Of a DNA stretch of 60,095 nt, positions 36,297-45,603 are shown piece by piece; the stretch's first letter is position 1; every line of letters starts with the position of its first letter. Source of the DNA: an uncultured Prevotella sp. (GTDB lineage: Bacteria > Bacteroidota > Bacteroidia > Bacteroidales > Bacteroidaceae); the NCBI GenBank assembly GCA_905234145.1, contig CAJOGK010000002.1, positions 1 through 60,095 on the forward strand, read 5' to 3'. The translations under genes were made by a program, and so were the position numbers. The notes under the pieces were generated by a model. That model was not told where the DNA came from and did no database searches. It saw only the letters and a list, made by a program, of their open reading frames with translations.

Positions 36297-38111
36297 ATGG
36301 CACAGTATAGTTTCTTAAAAATCAGCGAAGACGGGAAAAATATAATAAAATGTGACAATGGAGTAACGGGCCACATTGATATTCCTGTTGGTATAACGCA
36401 TATTAGTTCTGAGGCTTTTGAATATTGTAGTGGTATTGAGTCTATCTCTATACCCAATACAATCAAGTCTATCGGTAGAGATGCATTTTGCGGCTGTCAC
36501 AATTTAAGAGATGTTTATATTTCTGATTTATCTGCTTGGTTAAACATTCGTTTTGATGGTTCTTGTACATTTGATGGATTATCATATCCACAAAGTATGG
36601 CAAATCCCTTGTGGTATGCAGAGCGTTTATTTTTAAATAATGAAATAGTCGAAGATTTAGTTATACCAGAAGGAATAGAATCAATTTGTGATTATGCATT
36701 TTGCTTATATGAGGGGTTAAAATCAATAACTTTCCCCAAAAGTATGACCACAATAGGACACGGGGCATTCTTTCGCTGCAACCTTGAGTCTGTACAATTC
36801 TTCGACAATCTCCATTTTGTCGGATTTCATTCTTTCCAAGAATGCAAAAACTTGAGACATGTGTCATTTTCAGATGGAGCATCTACTATTGATTATTGTA
36901 TTGGAGAATACGCATTCAAAGGATGTATTAATCTAAACTCCATCTGTTTACCTCAGTTATTTACTGTTATTGGTCAGTCTGCGTTTGAAGACTGTGAGAA
37001 ATTGGAGTTCGTAGATATACCAAGTGTTAAAGAACTTGGCCATTCTTGTTTTAAAGGATGCCATGTGTTGTCCTCTATTGAATTACCTCCATCTTTAATC
37101 AGAATTGGTGCTGGATGTTTTTATGACACAGCTTTGTCTTATATTAGAATTCCTAAAAGCGTAAGTGATATTTATCCTTTCGCTAATATGAATATTTATA
37201 TTGACGTTGAACTTGGGAATGAAAACTATATTTCGATAGATGGAAGTTTGTATAATACAAAATACGACCGACGCGGAAAAATGTTGATTAAGTATTTCTG
37301 TTCCAGTCCTAATGTATCGATAAAAGATGTTCGTCATATAGGGTATAATGCTTTCTCTGGATGTAAATTATTAAAGTCAATAATCATAGATGGACCTGTT
37401 GATAGTATTGGGTCTGCATTTCGTGGATGTGAGAATTTAGAAGAAGTTATTCTACCAAATGGAATAACTCGCATAGACGGTTTTGATGGATGTAAGAAAC
37501 TATCAAACATCGTAATTCCAGAAAGTGTGGTGGTAATTGGAGAAAGGGCCTTCAAAGATTGTACTTCTTTAAAAAAGATAGTTCTTCCATCTCAACTTAT
37601 TCGAATAGAAAACTCCGCATTCTTTGGATGTACAAATATGGTTGAAATCGTAATGCCTAATAGTATTGAAGAAATAGACGATTGCGCCTTCAAGGGCTGT
37701 AAAACTCTGACTCTTATTAATATCCCCCAAGGGGTGAAAAAGATTGGTTCAGAGGCTTTTTGCGGATGTACAGAGTTAATAAATATCTCCATTCCAGATA
37801 GTGTTACAAGCATCGGGGGATTAGCTTTCGGGAATTGTGCCAATCTTTCTTCAATCAAAATTCCTTCTAGTGTTACAAATATAGGTTATTGTATTTTCCG
37901 TTGGTGCAACAACCTGAGTGAAATTAGTATTCCAGAAGGATCAAAAACAAAATTTGAAAAGTTATTAGCACTTTATAAAGACAAACTTGTGGAACAAGGA
38001 GGAACGGTAGGTGTTGTGCAAACACCTACCGTGCCTCAAACCCTTTGTACATCGGCATTTCAGCCTATTGACGATAGGAGGGTAGGTCTTTTCATTATTT
38101 CTCGAGGATAA
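36297..38111 (+). CDS. BspA-like leucine-rich-repeat protein (604 aa)
   Basis: Almost wholly LRR_5/BspA units such as IPNTIKSIGRDAFCGCHNL and IPDSVTSIGGLAFGNCANL. A variable segment lies near residues 290-345 (YPFANMNIYIDVELGNENYI). No signal peptide is visible. The C-terminal KLLALYKDKLVEQ matches the end of the interrupted paralogue; about 30 residues follow. Its 3' end overlaps the convergent GH28 gene by 17 bp. Confidence 0.8.
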   Translation: MAQYSFLKISEDGKNIIKCDNGVTGHIDIPVGITHISSEAFEYCSGIESISIPNTIKSIGRDAFCGCHNLRDVYISDLSAWLNIRFDGSCTFDGLSYPQSMANPLWYAERLFLNNEIVEDLVIPEGIESICDYAFCLYEGLKSITFPKSMTTIGHGAFFRCNLESVQFFDNLHFVGFHSFQECKNLRHVSFSDGASTIDYCIGEYAFKGCINLNSICLPQLFTVIGQSAFEDCEKLEFVDIPSVKELGHSCFKGCHVLSSIELPPSLIRIGAGCFYDTALSYIRIPKSVSDIYPFANMNIYIDVELGNENYISIDGSLYNTKYDRRGKMLIKYFCSSPNVSIKDVRHIGYNAFSGCKLLKSIIIDGPVDSIGSAFRGCENLEEVILPNGITRIDGFDGCKKLSNIVIPESVVVIGERAFKDCTSLKKIVLPSQLIRIENSAFFGCTNMVEIVMPNSIEEIDDCAFKGCKTLTLINIPQGVKKIGSEAFCGCTELINISIPDSVTSIGGLAFGNCANLSSIKIPSSVTNIGYCIFRWCNNLSEISIPEGSKTKFEKLLALYKDKLVEQGGTVGVVQTPTVPQTLCTSAFQPIDDRRVGLFIISRG

Positions 38112-39591
38112 TCTTTACGTTCTCCTGTTTGATGTTCGTGCAGTTGGTGAAAACGGCATCCTGCTTGGCGCGGATAGTGATGTTCTTCAGGTTGATACCA
38201 TCCATAGGCATCTCGGGAAGGCCATTGAACTCCATAGCGCGACCTGCACCACTGCAAACGACATCCTGAATATCGATATTTCGGAAGATAGGCGTAGTCT
38301 CGTCGACGGGCATCTTCGTGGTGTTGTCGGGATTGTCGCCATCAGCCAACATCTCGGCTACCGACTTGCCACCATAATACATATTAAAGGTGATGGCATC
38401 GGTCTTGATATCCATCATAGAGATATCGCTGATAAAGATATTCTCTACGATACCGCCACGACCACGCGTGCTCTTAAAGCGAAGACCTACATCGGTGCCC
38501 AAGAACTGACAACGGCTGACCTTGAAATTCTTTACGCCACCACTCATCTCGGAGCCTACGACGAAACCGCCATGACCAGCAAACACAGTGCAACCATCGA
38601 CCACGACATTCTCACAAGGCACGCCACGACGACGACCATCGGCATCCTTTCCGCTCTTAATACAGATACCGTCATCGCCTGCATCGAACTTGGAATTGAC
38701 AATCAGCGCATTCTTACACGACTCTAAATCGAGGGCATCGCCATTCTGCGCATAAGCGGGATTGCGCACGAGTACATTATCGATAATCACATTCTCGCAC
38801 ATAAGGGGATGGAGGTTCCAAGCAGGAGAGTTCTGGAAGATAACACCCTGGAGCAACACATTTTTACAACCTACAAGACTGACCATCACAGGACGGAGGA
38901 AGCGATGGATAGCCTCGAACTCGGCATCGGTCTTTGCTGTAGGCACATTCAGACTGGCGCCTACTTCACCCTTGGCATAGCTCTCAGAAGGCACCCAATA
39001 GCCCTTCTTAACCTCAAGACCACCCGAGGCCAAGAGCTGTTTCCAATGGGCATCGGTTACCTTGCTCTTCTTTACCGGGCGCCAATACTGGCCATTGCCA
39101 TCGATAGCGCCCTTACCGGTAATGGAGATATTGGTGGCACCATTAGCAGAAAGGGGCGACTGACAGCGACGGGTATCGAGACCCTCGAACGACGTCTTGA
39201 TAATAGGATAGAGCGACTCGTCGGCAGCAAACTGGATAACGGCACCCATCTCCAAATGGAGGTCGATATTGCTCTTGAGTACAATAGGACCGGTAAGCCA
39301 AACGCCAGCAGGCACGATAAGATGGCCCCCACCCTTCTGTACAAGTGCATCGATAGCCTTGGCAAAGGCATCGGTAGAAAGCTGGGCGCCCGTAGGATCG
39401 GCACCAAACTCGCTCAAACATACCTTGGTATCAGGAATAGATGGGGCTTTTACCTCGGGCATGGCGAAAGGCAGGTTCTGAGTGTACTTCTTGTAGGGAT
39501 TGTCGCACTTATTGCAATGTGACTGATTCAGAGCACTAGCTGTTACTGCGAAAGCAACGAGGGTCAATACGGTGCAAATTAGTTTTTTCAT
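38095..39591 (-). CDS. GH28 polygalacturonase-family glycoside hydrolase (498 aa)
   Basis: A signal peptide (MKKLICTVLTLVAFAVTASA) directs export. The parallel beta-helix carries GH28 motifs NGDALDLESC, DAGDDGICIKSG (catalytic Asp pair), GHGGFVVGSEMSGG and LRFKSTRGRGG (RxK). Likely acts on pectin-type galacturonans in the periplasm. Divergent location from other carbohydrate genes; no SusC/D partner in the window. Confidence 0.9.
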   Translation of the reverse strand: MKKLICTVLTLVAFAVTASALNQSHCNKCDNPYKKYTQNLPFAMPEVKAPSIPDTKVCLSEFGADPTGAQLSTDAFAKAIDALVQKGGGHLIVPAGVWLTGPIVLKSNIDLHLEMGAVIQFAADESLYPIIKTSFEGLDTRRCQSPLSANGATNISITGKGAIDGNGQYWRPVKKSKVTDAHWKQLLASGGLEVKKGYWVPSESYAKGEVGASLNVPTAKTDAEFEAIHRFLRPVMVSLVGCKNVLLQGVIFQNSPAWNLHPLMCENVIIDNVLVRNPAYAQNGDALDLESCKNALIVNSKFDAGDDGICIKSGKDADGRRRGVPCENVVVDGCTVFAGHGGFVVGSEMSGGVKNFKVSRCQFLGTDVGLRFKSTRGRGGIVENIFISDISMMDIKTDAITFNMYYGGKSVAEMLADGDNPDNTTKMPVDETTPIFRNIDIQDVVCSGAGRAMEFNGLPEMPMDGINLKNITIRAKQDAVFTNCTNIKQENVKIILEK

Positions 39592-39611
39592 ACGTCTTTT
39601 TGTTTTAGTAA

Positions 39612-40061
39612 TTAGTTTGTTTTTATTTCATTTAGGGGAATCATCACGAAGTCACGCTGATGCATGAGGGGATGAGGAATTTTCAGGTCGGGCTCATCGA
39701 TGGTAAGATTATCGTAGAGCAGGATATCGATGTCAATAGGACGATCTTCGTATTTACGATTTACGGATTTCTTGGACGAGCCAAGCGCTTCGCGAGTCCG
39801 ATTTAGGGATTTCCTGCGGCCTAGTTCGCGCTCGATCTGCTGGGTGGCCTTTAGCACCTCGCGGGGGGCAAGCGTCGTTTCGCAGAGGATGACCCCATTG
39901 AGGAAAGTGTTGCTGGATTCGAAGCCCCAAGGCTCGGTTTCTATAAACGAAGAGCGGCGAATTACTTCGCCCACTCTTTCATTGATCAAGGATATCGCCT
40001 GTTCGAGATGCTGGTGTCTGTCACCGAGATTACTCCCAAGGCCTAAGTACACACGATGCAT
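39612..40061 (-). CDS. folK: 2-amino-4-hydroxy-6-hydroxymethyldihydropteridine diphosphokinase (149 aa)
   Basis: VYLGLGSNLGDRHQHLEQAI, then RPIDIDILLYDN and PHPLMHQRDFVMIPLNEI are the HPPK motifs. The ATG at 40061 (MHRVYLG) overlaps the queA stop as TAATG, indicating translational coupling; an upstream in-frame start would run into queA. It pyrophosphorylates the pterin in folate synthesis. Confidence 0.93.
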   Translation of the reverse strand: MHRVYLGLGSNLGDRHQHLEQAISLINERVGEVIRRSSFIETEPWGFESSNTFLNGVILCETTLAPREVLKATQQIERELGRRKSLNRTREALGSSKKSVNRKYEDRPIDIDILLYDNLTIDEPDLKIPHPLMHQRDFVMIPLNEIKTN

Positions 40062-41125
40062 TAATCGTCGAGGATTAAGAGTGCATCGCCATAACAACCG
40101 AACTTATAGCCCTCTTTCAGGGCGCGCTGATAGCAATTGTATACCAAGTCGTAACCTCCGAATGAACACTGGCTCATCATCATGGTGGACTCGGGATGAT
40201 AGAAATTAGCCACCAGCGAGTTGGCAAGATTATACTCGTAAGGCGGGAAGATAAACTTATTAGTCCATCCCTCGAACTCCTTCAGCATGCCATCGGTACC
40301 AACAGCTGACTCCGTGGCACGGGCTGTGCTGACACCTACGCAACAAACACGATGACCACCACGTTTAGCAGTATTCACGATATCGCAGGCCTCCTTAGAG
40401 ACAAACATCTGCTCTGATGACATCTTGTGCTTGGTAAGGTCTTCCACCTCGATAGGATCGAAGCTGCCAAGTCCACAGTGCAGGGTGATAAAAGCAAAAT
40501 TAACGCCCTTAATCTCCAGGCGCTTCATTAGCTCACGGCTAAAGTGCAGACCAGTGGCAGGGGCTGTAACGGCACCCTCCTTAGAAGCGTAGATGGTCTG
40601 GAAGAACTCCATATCTTCTTCATTAGCCGCGCGCTTGTCGATGATATAGCGAGGCAGGGGGGCTGCACCCAGTGCGAAGAGCTCGCGCTTGAACTCATCG
40701 TGAGGACAATCGTAAAGGAAACGCAATGTGCGGCCACGACTGGTGGTATTATCAATGACCTCGGCTACCATCGGACCGTCGTCTTCGAAGAAAAGCTTAT
40801 TGCCAATACGGATCTTACGAGCTGGTTCTACAAGCACATCCCACAAGCGGAGATCGGGATTCAACTCGCGCAAGAGAAACACCTCGATCTTGGCATCCGT
40901 CTTCTCCTTTGTGCCATAAAGACGAGCGGGGAACACCTGGGTATCATTGAAGATAAGGGCGTCGTCTTCATCAAAATAGTCGAGAAGGTTTTTAAACAGG
41001 AGATCGGTCTCGATGCGCCCACTCTTACGATGGGCTACCATCAAACGACACTCATCGCGATGGTAATTGGGCGCCATGGCGATCTGATCTTCAGGAAGTT
41101 TAAATTTAAACTGTGATAGTTTCAT
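40061..41125 (-). CDS. queA: tRNA preQ1(34) S-adenosylmethionine ribosyltransferase-isomerase (354 aa)
   Basis: Conserved QueA segments: FKLPEDQIAMAP, ALIFNDTQVFPARLYG, VTAPATGLHFSREL, CCVGVSTARATES. Full length. It makes epoxyqueuosine on tRNA. Part of a minus-strand operon truB-queA-folK. Confidence 0.95.
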   Translation of the reverse strand: MKLSQFKFKLPEDQIAMAPNYHRDECRLMVAHRKSGRIETDLLFKNLLDYFDEDDALIFNDTQVFPARLYGTKEKTDAKIEVFLLRELNPDLRLWDVLVEPARKIRIGNKLFFEDDGPMVAEVIDNTTSRGRTLRFLYDCPHDEFKRELFALGAAPLPRYIIDKRAANEEDMEFFQTIYASKEGAVTAPATGLHFSRELMKRLEIKGVNFAFITLHCGLGSFDPIEVEDLTKHKMSSEQMFVSKEACDIVNTAKRGGHRVCCVGVSTARATESAVGTDGMLKEFEGWTNKFIFPPYEYNLANSLVANFYHPESTMMMSQCSFGGYDLVYNCYQRALKEGYKFGCYGDALLILDD

Positions 41126-41148
41126 TATGTTATTTACGATTTACGAAT

Positions 41149-41853
41149 TTACGATTTATCTTTCAACTGCTCTTCCAGCCATTGTGGGAACTCATCGAAC
41201 GTGAGGCACTGGTCGAGGGTGACATCGCCCACACGGGTGCGACACAAGGCCGTAAGGAAGGCTCCACTGCCCAAGGCCTGACCGATATCGCGGGCCAATG
41301 AGCGGATGTAGGTACCCTTGCCGCAAACCACACGGACAGACAGCTGCATCTTCTCGGCATCGAAAGCCGTGAGTTCTATCTCGTCGATATGGATGGACTT
41401 TGCTGCCAATTCCACATCTGCCCCGTTGCGAGCCAACTCATAGGCTCTGTCGCCAGCCACCATACAGGCGGAATAGAGGGGCGGGCGCTGCATGATATCA
41501 CCCACAAACTGCGGCAAAGTGGCGAGAATCAACTCGCGGGTGATGTGCTTCGTGGGATAGGTATAATCTACCGTATGCTCCATGTCGAAACTGGGCGTAG
41601 TAGCTCCCAGCTGAAGGGTAGCCGTGTACTCCTTGGTATGGAGCTGCAGACTCTCAATCTGCTTGGTGGCCTTTCCCGTACAGAGAATCAGCACACCTGT
41701 GGCTAGAGGATCGAGCGTACCCGCATGGCCCATCTTCACACGCTTTACATGCAATCGCTTTGACAGCACATAACGGATATGAGCCAATGCACCGAAACTT
41801 GACATTCGGTATGGCTTATTAATATAGATGTACGCGCCCTCAAGGAAATTCAT
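41149..41853 (-). CDS. truB: tRNA pseudouridine(55) synthase (234 aa)
   Basis: Catalytic motif [20 protein letters not shown] with its Asp, and [15 protein letters not shown]. The compact length without a C-terminal extension is normal in Bacteroidetes. The ATG overlaps the uppP stop by 4 bases. Confidence 0.95.
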   Translation of the reverse strand: MNFLEGAYIYINKPYRMSSFGALAHIRYVLSKRLHVKRVKMGHAGTLDPLATGVLILCTGKATKQIESLQLHTKEYTATLQLGATTPSFDMEHTVDYTYPTKHITRELILATLPQFVGDIMQRPPLYSACMVAGDRAYELARNGADVELAAKSIHIDEIELTAFDAEKMQLSVRVVCGKGTYIRSLARDIGQALGSGAFLTALCRTRVGDVTLDQCLTFDEFPQWLEEQLKDKS

Positions 41854-42653
41854 CGTGCCAGCTTGTAGATCAATACTGCAGCACCTACGAGGGCACAGTA
41901 ATAGCCAAAGTAGAGAAGCTTACCTTTCTTCACGATGTTGATCATCAACTTGCAGGCGAAACAGCCAGAGAGGAAGGCGGCAACGAAGCCTATTGCCAAG
42001 GCAAAGATGTCGATATTTCCACCCAGCGCCTCTTCGCCCTTTACGGCCTTGAGGATATCGAGCAGGGCCTCACCCAAGATAGGAGGTATCACCATCAGGA
42101 ATGAGAACTGAGCCAACTTTTCCTTCTTATTGCCAAGCATCAGACCAGTGGCGATGGTAGAACCAGAGCGCGAAAGGCCTGGCAGCACGGCACATGCCTG
42201 AGCCACACCGATGACAAAGGCATCCCACAGAGAGATATGCTCCTTCTGACGGGGCTTGGCCAGATAAGAGAACGTTAGCAGCACGGCTGTAACAAGGAGC
42301 ATGACGCCCACAATCAGCAAGCCCGAGCCGAATGCCTCTTCAACCTTATCCTTAAAAAACAGTCCCACAATACCCACGGGAATCATAGAAACGAGGATGT
42401 TGAGCGCATACTTTGTCTCAGCATTCATCTGAAACTTAAACAATCCTTTCAGAATCCAGTCGATTTCTTTCCATAGAATCACAAGGGTAGAGAGAACCGT
42501 AGCTACATGTACAGCTACAGTGAACTCCAGATTATCGGCACCATTGATACCGAAGAAGGTGGAGATAATTGTCAGGTGACCGCTGGAACTAACGGGCAGA
42601 TACTCCGTCAGTCCCTGGATCAATCCCAGTATTAAAGCTTGTATCCAATCCAT
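41850..42653 (-). CDS. uppP: Undecaprenyl-diphosphatase (267 aa)
   Basis: BacA/UppP motifs [13 protein letters not shown] (residues 17-29) and [15 protein letters not shown]. About seven or eight membrane helices. Recycles the lipid carrier for cell-wall synthesis and can give bacitracin tolerance. Confidence 0.95.
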   Translation of the reverse strand: MDWIQALILGLIQGLTEYLPVSSSGHLTIISTFFGINGADNLEFTVAVHVATVLSTLVILWKEIDWILKGLFKFQMNAETKYALNILVSMIPVGIVGLFFKDKVEEAFGSGLLIVGVMLLVTAVLLTFSYLAKPRQKEHISLWDAFVIGVAQACAVLPGLSRSGSTIATGLMLGNKKEKLAQFSFLMVIPPILGEALLDILKAVKGEEALGGNIDIFALAIGFVAAFLSGCFACKLMINIVKKGKLLYFGYYCALVGAAVLIYKLAR

Positions 42654-42691
42654 AATTATATTTACGATTTACAAATTTACAATATTTCGAT

Positions 42692-42916
42692 TTACGATTT
42701 TGGTTTACGCACTACAGCATAAATCATGAAGACAAAGCCAAAGAGGCATACCACTGGGGCTATCTTCGTACGACGAACACTAAAAATATCGGGCTCAAAC
42801 ATCGTATCGGTAGAGCTAGGACCCACCATCAGCAAGAATCCCAGCACAACGATAACCATGCTGACTGCCAACAATATAAAATTGACTTTGTCGAATGCGA
42901 AATCTTTCTTATCCAT
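42692..42916 (-). CDS. DUF3098 small membrane protein (74 aa)
   Basis: Two membrane helices flank a FEPDIFSVRRTKIAPVVC segment. DUF3098 genes commonly lie between ftsX and uppP in Bacteroidetes, as here. Function unknown. Confidence 0.85.
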   Translation of the reverse strand: MDKKDFAFDKVNFILLAVSMVIVVLGFLLMVGPSSTDTMFEPDIFSVRRTKIAPVVCLFGFVFMIYAVVRKPKS

Positions 42917-42965
42917 TTTTTACCTTTTTACTTTTTTACCCTTTTACTTTTTTACCTTTTTACCT

Positions 42966-43844
42966 TTATATCCTATACAGTTCTCCCGGTGTCATGCGGA
43001 GGAATTTATTAACAGAAATGTACGAGCATAAGGCTGTAATCAGCAAGCCAAAGAGCAATACAGCCACACCCGTAATCACCAACTCACGCCAAGTCAGGAT
43101 GGTAAGTATATTGGGCTCATAATAATAGAGTCCGTACACACTGAAGCCCAGCACAATGATGGCGATAAAAGCTGCAATAATACCGATGGTAAGCGCCTGA
43201 GCCATAAACGGGCGACGGATAAAGCCCCACGAGGCGCCCACCAGTTTCATGGTGTGGATAATAAAGCGCTTAGAGTAGACACTAAGGCGCACCATATTAT
43301 TGATGAGCGTGAACGATACAAACGTGAGCAACAGAGCCAGAACCAGCAATAGGAGGTTCACCTTCGTAAGATTGCGGTTTACACTATCCATCAAGTCCAC
43401 CTGATAAGCCACATCGGCCACCTTGGGGTTTTTCCTAAGCTCCTTAGCAATCCATTTCAGCGAATCGCGATTGGCATAATCCGCATGCATCTGGATTTCC
43501 AAGGTAGCAGGGAAAGGATTCACACCCAGAAACTCTGAAGGATCGGAGCCCATAGCCTCTGTTTGCTCTTTCAGTGCCTGATCGCTACTGATGTAGTCGA
43601 TGTTCTTAGAATACGGACGATGATAGAGGTCGCGACACAGCAATTTGGCATTATTGACACTCACATCATCGCGAAGCATAACTGTAACGGTAATATTCTC
43701 CTTGACCCATTCCGACAAATTGCGCGAAATGAGCACGGAAAATACAACCAAACCTAAAAGTACCAGCACCATGGCCGTGCTAATACAGAGCGTCACCTTC
43801 TGTACGCCGCGCCGGCTGCCAGCGTTCTTTTTGCGTCTATTCAT
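42966..43844 (-). CDS. ftsX: Cell division protein FtsX (292 aa)
   Basis: An N-terminal helix, a periplasmic domain (residues 55-150), then three helices of an FtsX permease. The start MNRRKKNAGSRRGV at 43844 is preferred to one 19 codons upstream because the -7 box (43878-43885) lies within that upstream stretch. Works with FtsE in division and wall hydrolase control; ftsE is not in this window. Confidence 0.9.
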   Translation of the reverse strand: MNRRKKNAGSRRGVQKVTLCISTAMVLVLLGLVVFSVLISRNLSEWVKENITVTVMLRDDVSVNNAKLLCRDLYHRPYSKNIDYISSDQALKEQTEAMGSDPSEFLGVNPFPATLEIQMHADYANRDSLKWIAKELRKNPKVADVAYQVDLMDSVNRNLTKVNLLLLVLALLLTFVSFTLINNMVRLSVYSKRFIIHTMKLVGASWGFIRRPFMAQALTIGIIAAFIAIIVLGFSVYGLYYYEPNILTILTWRELVITGVAVLLFGLLITALCSYISVNKFLRMTPGELYRI

Positions 43845-43877
43845 GAATTTACGTACGTAAAAATCGATTTTGGCTGC

Positions 43878-43885
43878 AAAGTTAC
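43878..43885 (-). promoter_or_regulatory. -7 box for the ftsX operon
   Basis: TAACTTTG on the minus strand, 33 bp before the chosen ftsX start. Confidence 0.6.
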
Positions 43886-43959
43886 ATATTTTTTTAGACA
43901 TAAGAACATAAGGACATCATTTTTTTTGTTTCTTTTGTGCTTTTGTCTCGAAAAAAGAC

Positions 43960-43967
43960 TACCTTTG
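43960..43967 (+). promoter_or_regulatory. -7 box for the radical SAM gene
   Basis: TACCTTTG, 8 bp before the ATG at 43976, so the transcript is nearly leaderless. Confidence 0.6.
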
Positions 43968-43975
43968 CGCCCGAT

Positions 43976-44752
43976 ATGAGTACAATTATTTATCCTTCAC
44001 CGATTTTTGGGCCCGTACACAGCCGTAGGCTGGGCATCTCGCTCGGTATCAACCTGCTTCCTGCCGATGGTAAGGTTTGCTCGTTTGACTGTATCTATTG
44101 TGAATGTGGTTTCAATGAAGACCACCGACCCAAGTTACCCCTGCCTACGCGCGAAGAAGTGGCAGAAAAACTGGAAAAGAAACTGCAGGAGATGGTGGCA
44201 GACAACCATTTGCCCGATGTATTGACATTTGCAGGCAATGGGGAACCTACCTGCCATCCGCATTTTGCTGAGATTATTGGCGATACCATCCGCCTGCGCA
44301 ATCAGTATTGTCCGAAGGCAAAGGTAAGTGTGCTGAGCAATTCTACGATGATTCACCGTCAGGAGGTGCACGATGCCCTGATGCTTGTAGACAATAACAT
44401 CCTAAAGCTCGACACCGTCGACCCTGTATATATTAATAAGGTAGACCATCCTAACGGCACCTACGATGTAGACCTCATCATAGAAAGACTGAAAGCCTTC
44501 AAGGGACATGTGATTATCCAAACCATGTTTATGCGTGGCGAGTGCCAAGGAGAATCGGTAGATAATACGGGCGAGGCGTATGTAGGCCCATGGCTGAAGG
44601 CGGTAAAAGAGATCCATCCGCAACAAGTGATGATTTACACCATCGACCGCGAGACACCAACGCAGGGATTACTGAAGGCCACCCATGAGCAACTGGATTT
44701 TATCAGAGACAGAGTAATAGCAGCAGGCATTCCCTGTACAGCATCCTATTAA
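43976..44752 (+). CDS. Radical SAM protein, COG0731-like (258 aa)
   Basis: Cluster motif CSFDCIYCECGF (CxxxCxxC) near residue 30-40, then GEPTCHPHF and a conserved HPQQVMIYTIDRETPTQG. Start MSTIIYPSPIFGPVHSRR. The -7 box lies 8 bp ahead, which excludes an upstream ATG at 43937. The reaction is unknown; Wyb-like/COG0731 proteins are widespread in Bacteroidetes. Confidence 0.8.
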   Translation: MSTIIYPSPIFGPVHSRRLGISLGINLLPADGKVCSFDCIYCECGFNEDHRPKLPLPTREEVAEKLEKKLQEMVADNHLPDVLTFAGNGEPTCHPHFAEIIGDTIRLRNQYCPKAKVSVLSNSTMIHRQEVHDALMLVDNNILKLDTVDPVYINKVDHPNGTYDVDLIIERLKAFKGHVIIQTMFMRGECQGESVDNTGEAYVGPWLKAVKEIHPQQVMIYTIDRETPTQGLLKATHEQLDFIRDRVIAAGIPCTASY

Positions 44753-44757
44753 AAAAC

Positions 44758-44783
44758 TAATCCCTGCCAAGCGGCAGGGATTA
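44758..44783. terminator. Bidirectional terminator
   Basis: TAATCCCTGCC (44758-44768) pairs perfectly with GGCAGGGATTA (44773-44783), serving convergent genes. Confidence 0.85.
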
Positions 44784-44788
44784 ATTCT

Positions 44789-45568
44789 TTATTTGCACAT
44801 AATACCTCGTTTACTATTCTGGAGGAAATCGATGATGTTCCGGATTTCAGGTCCATCGGGCACCTGATCCTTAATCTGATTGATCACATCAAACACGCTG
44901 GTCTTTCCGTGGAAGAGCAGACGATAAGCGTTGGCGATATGCTTCTGCACCTTGGGATCGATCTCTGCATAGTTCAACATCGTGGTGTTGGGTCCACCAT
45001 AAGTCATAGGAGAGCCACCAGCAATCACGTAAGGGGGCACATCGTGGGAGAAGGCGCAACCAGCCTGAATCAGGGAGAGGTCGCCAGCACGGGTGTTGGC
45101 ATTCTGGATAGCACCTGAAGAGAAGATGACACCATTGCCTATTTCACAATCGCCAGCAATCTTGGTACCATTACCAAACACGCAGTTGGTACCTATGACG
45201 GTATCGTGGCTGATATGCGTACCCTCCAAAATGAAGTTATGATTACCAATCACAGTGCAACCATCTCTATTCGTACCACGGTTAATGACCACATTTTCAC
45301 GAATCACATTATTATTGCCTATCTTCACGTACGACTTGGCACCAAGGTAGTTGAAATCCTGGGGCAAGGCAGCAATCACACTGCCCTGATGGATTTTGTT
45401 ATTGTTGCCAATACGTGAGCCGTCGCAAATCGATACAAAGGGGAAGATGATACAGTTATCACCTATCTCCACATCGTCTTCGATATAAACGAAGGGGAAT
45501 ATCTTACAGTTATCGCCAATCTTAGCTTTGGGGCCTATCTCGGCTCTGGGGGATATTTCGCTTGCCAT
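44789..45568 (-). CDS. lpxA: Acyl-ACP--UDP-N-acetylglucosamine O-acyltransferase (259 aa)
   Basis: Hexapeptide-repeat left-handed beta helix, with EGTHISHDTVIG (catalytic His) and NANTRAGDLSLIQAGCAFSH, and the helical C-terminal domain. First step of lipid A synthesis. Confidence 0.93.
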   Translation of the reverse strand: MASEISPRAEIGPKAKIGDNCKIFPFVYIEDDVEIGDNCIIFPFVSICDGSRIGNNNKIHQGSVIAALPQDFNYLGAKSYVKIGNNNVIRENVVINRGTNRDGCTVIGNHNFILEGTHISHDTVIGTNCVFGNGTKIAGDCEIGNGVIFSSGAIQNANTRAGDLSLIQAGCAFSHDVPPYVIAGGSPMTYGGPNTTMLNYAEIDPKVQKHIANAYRLLFHGKTSVFDVINQIKDQVPDGPEIRNIIDFLQNSKRGIMCK

Positions 45569-45603
45569 ATTATTTCATTGAAAATTGAACATTGAACATT
45601 GAA

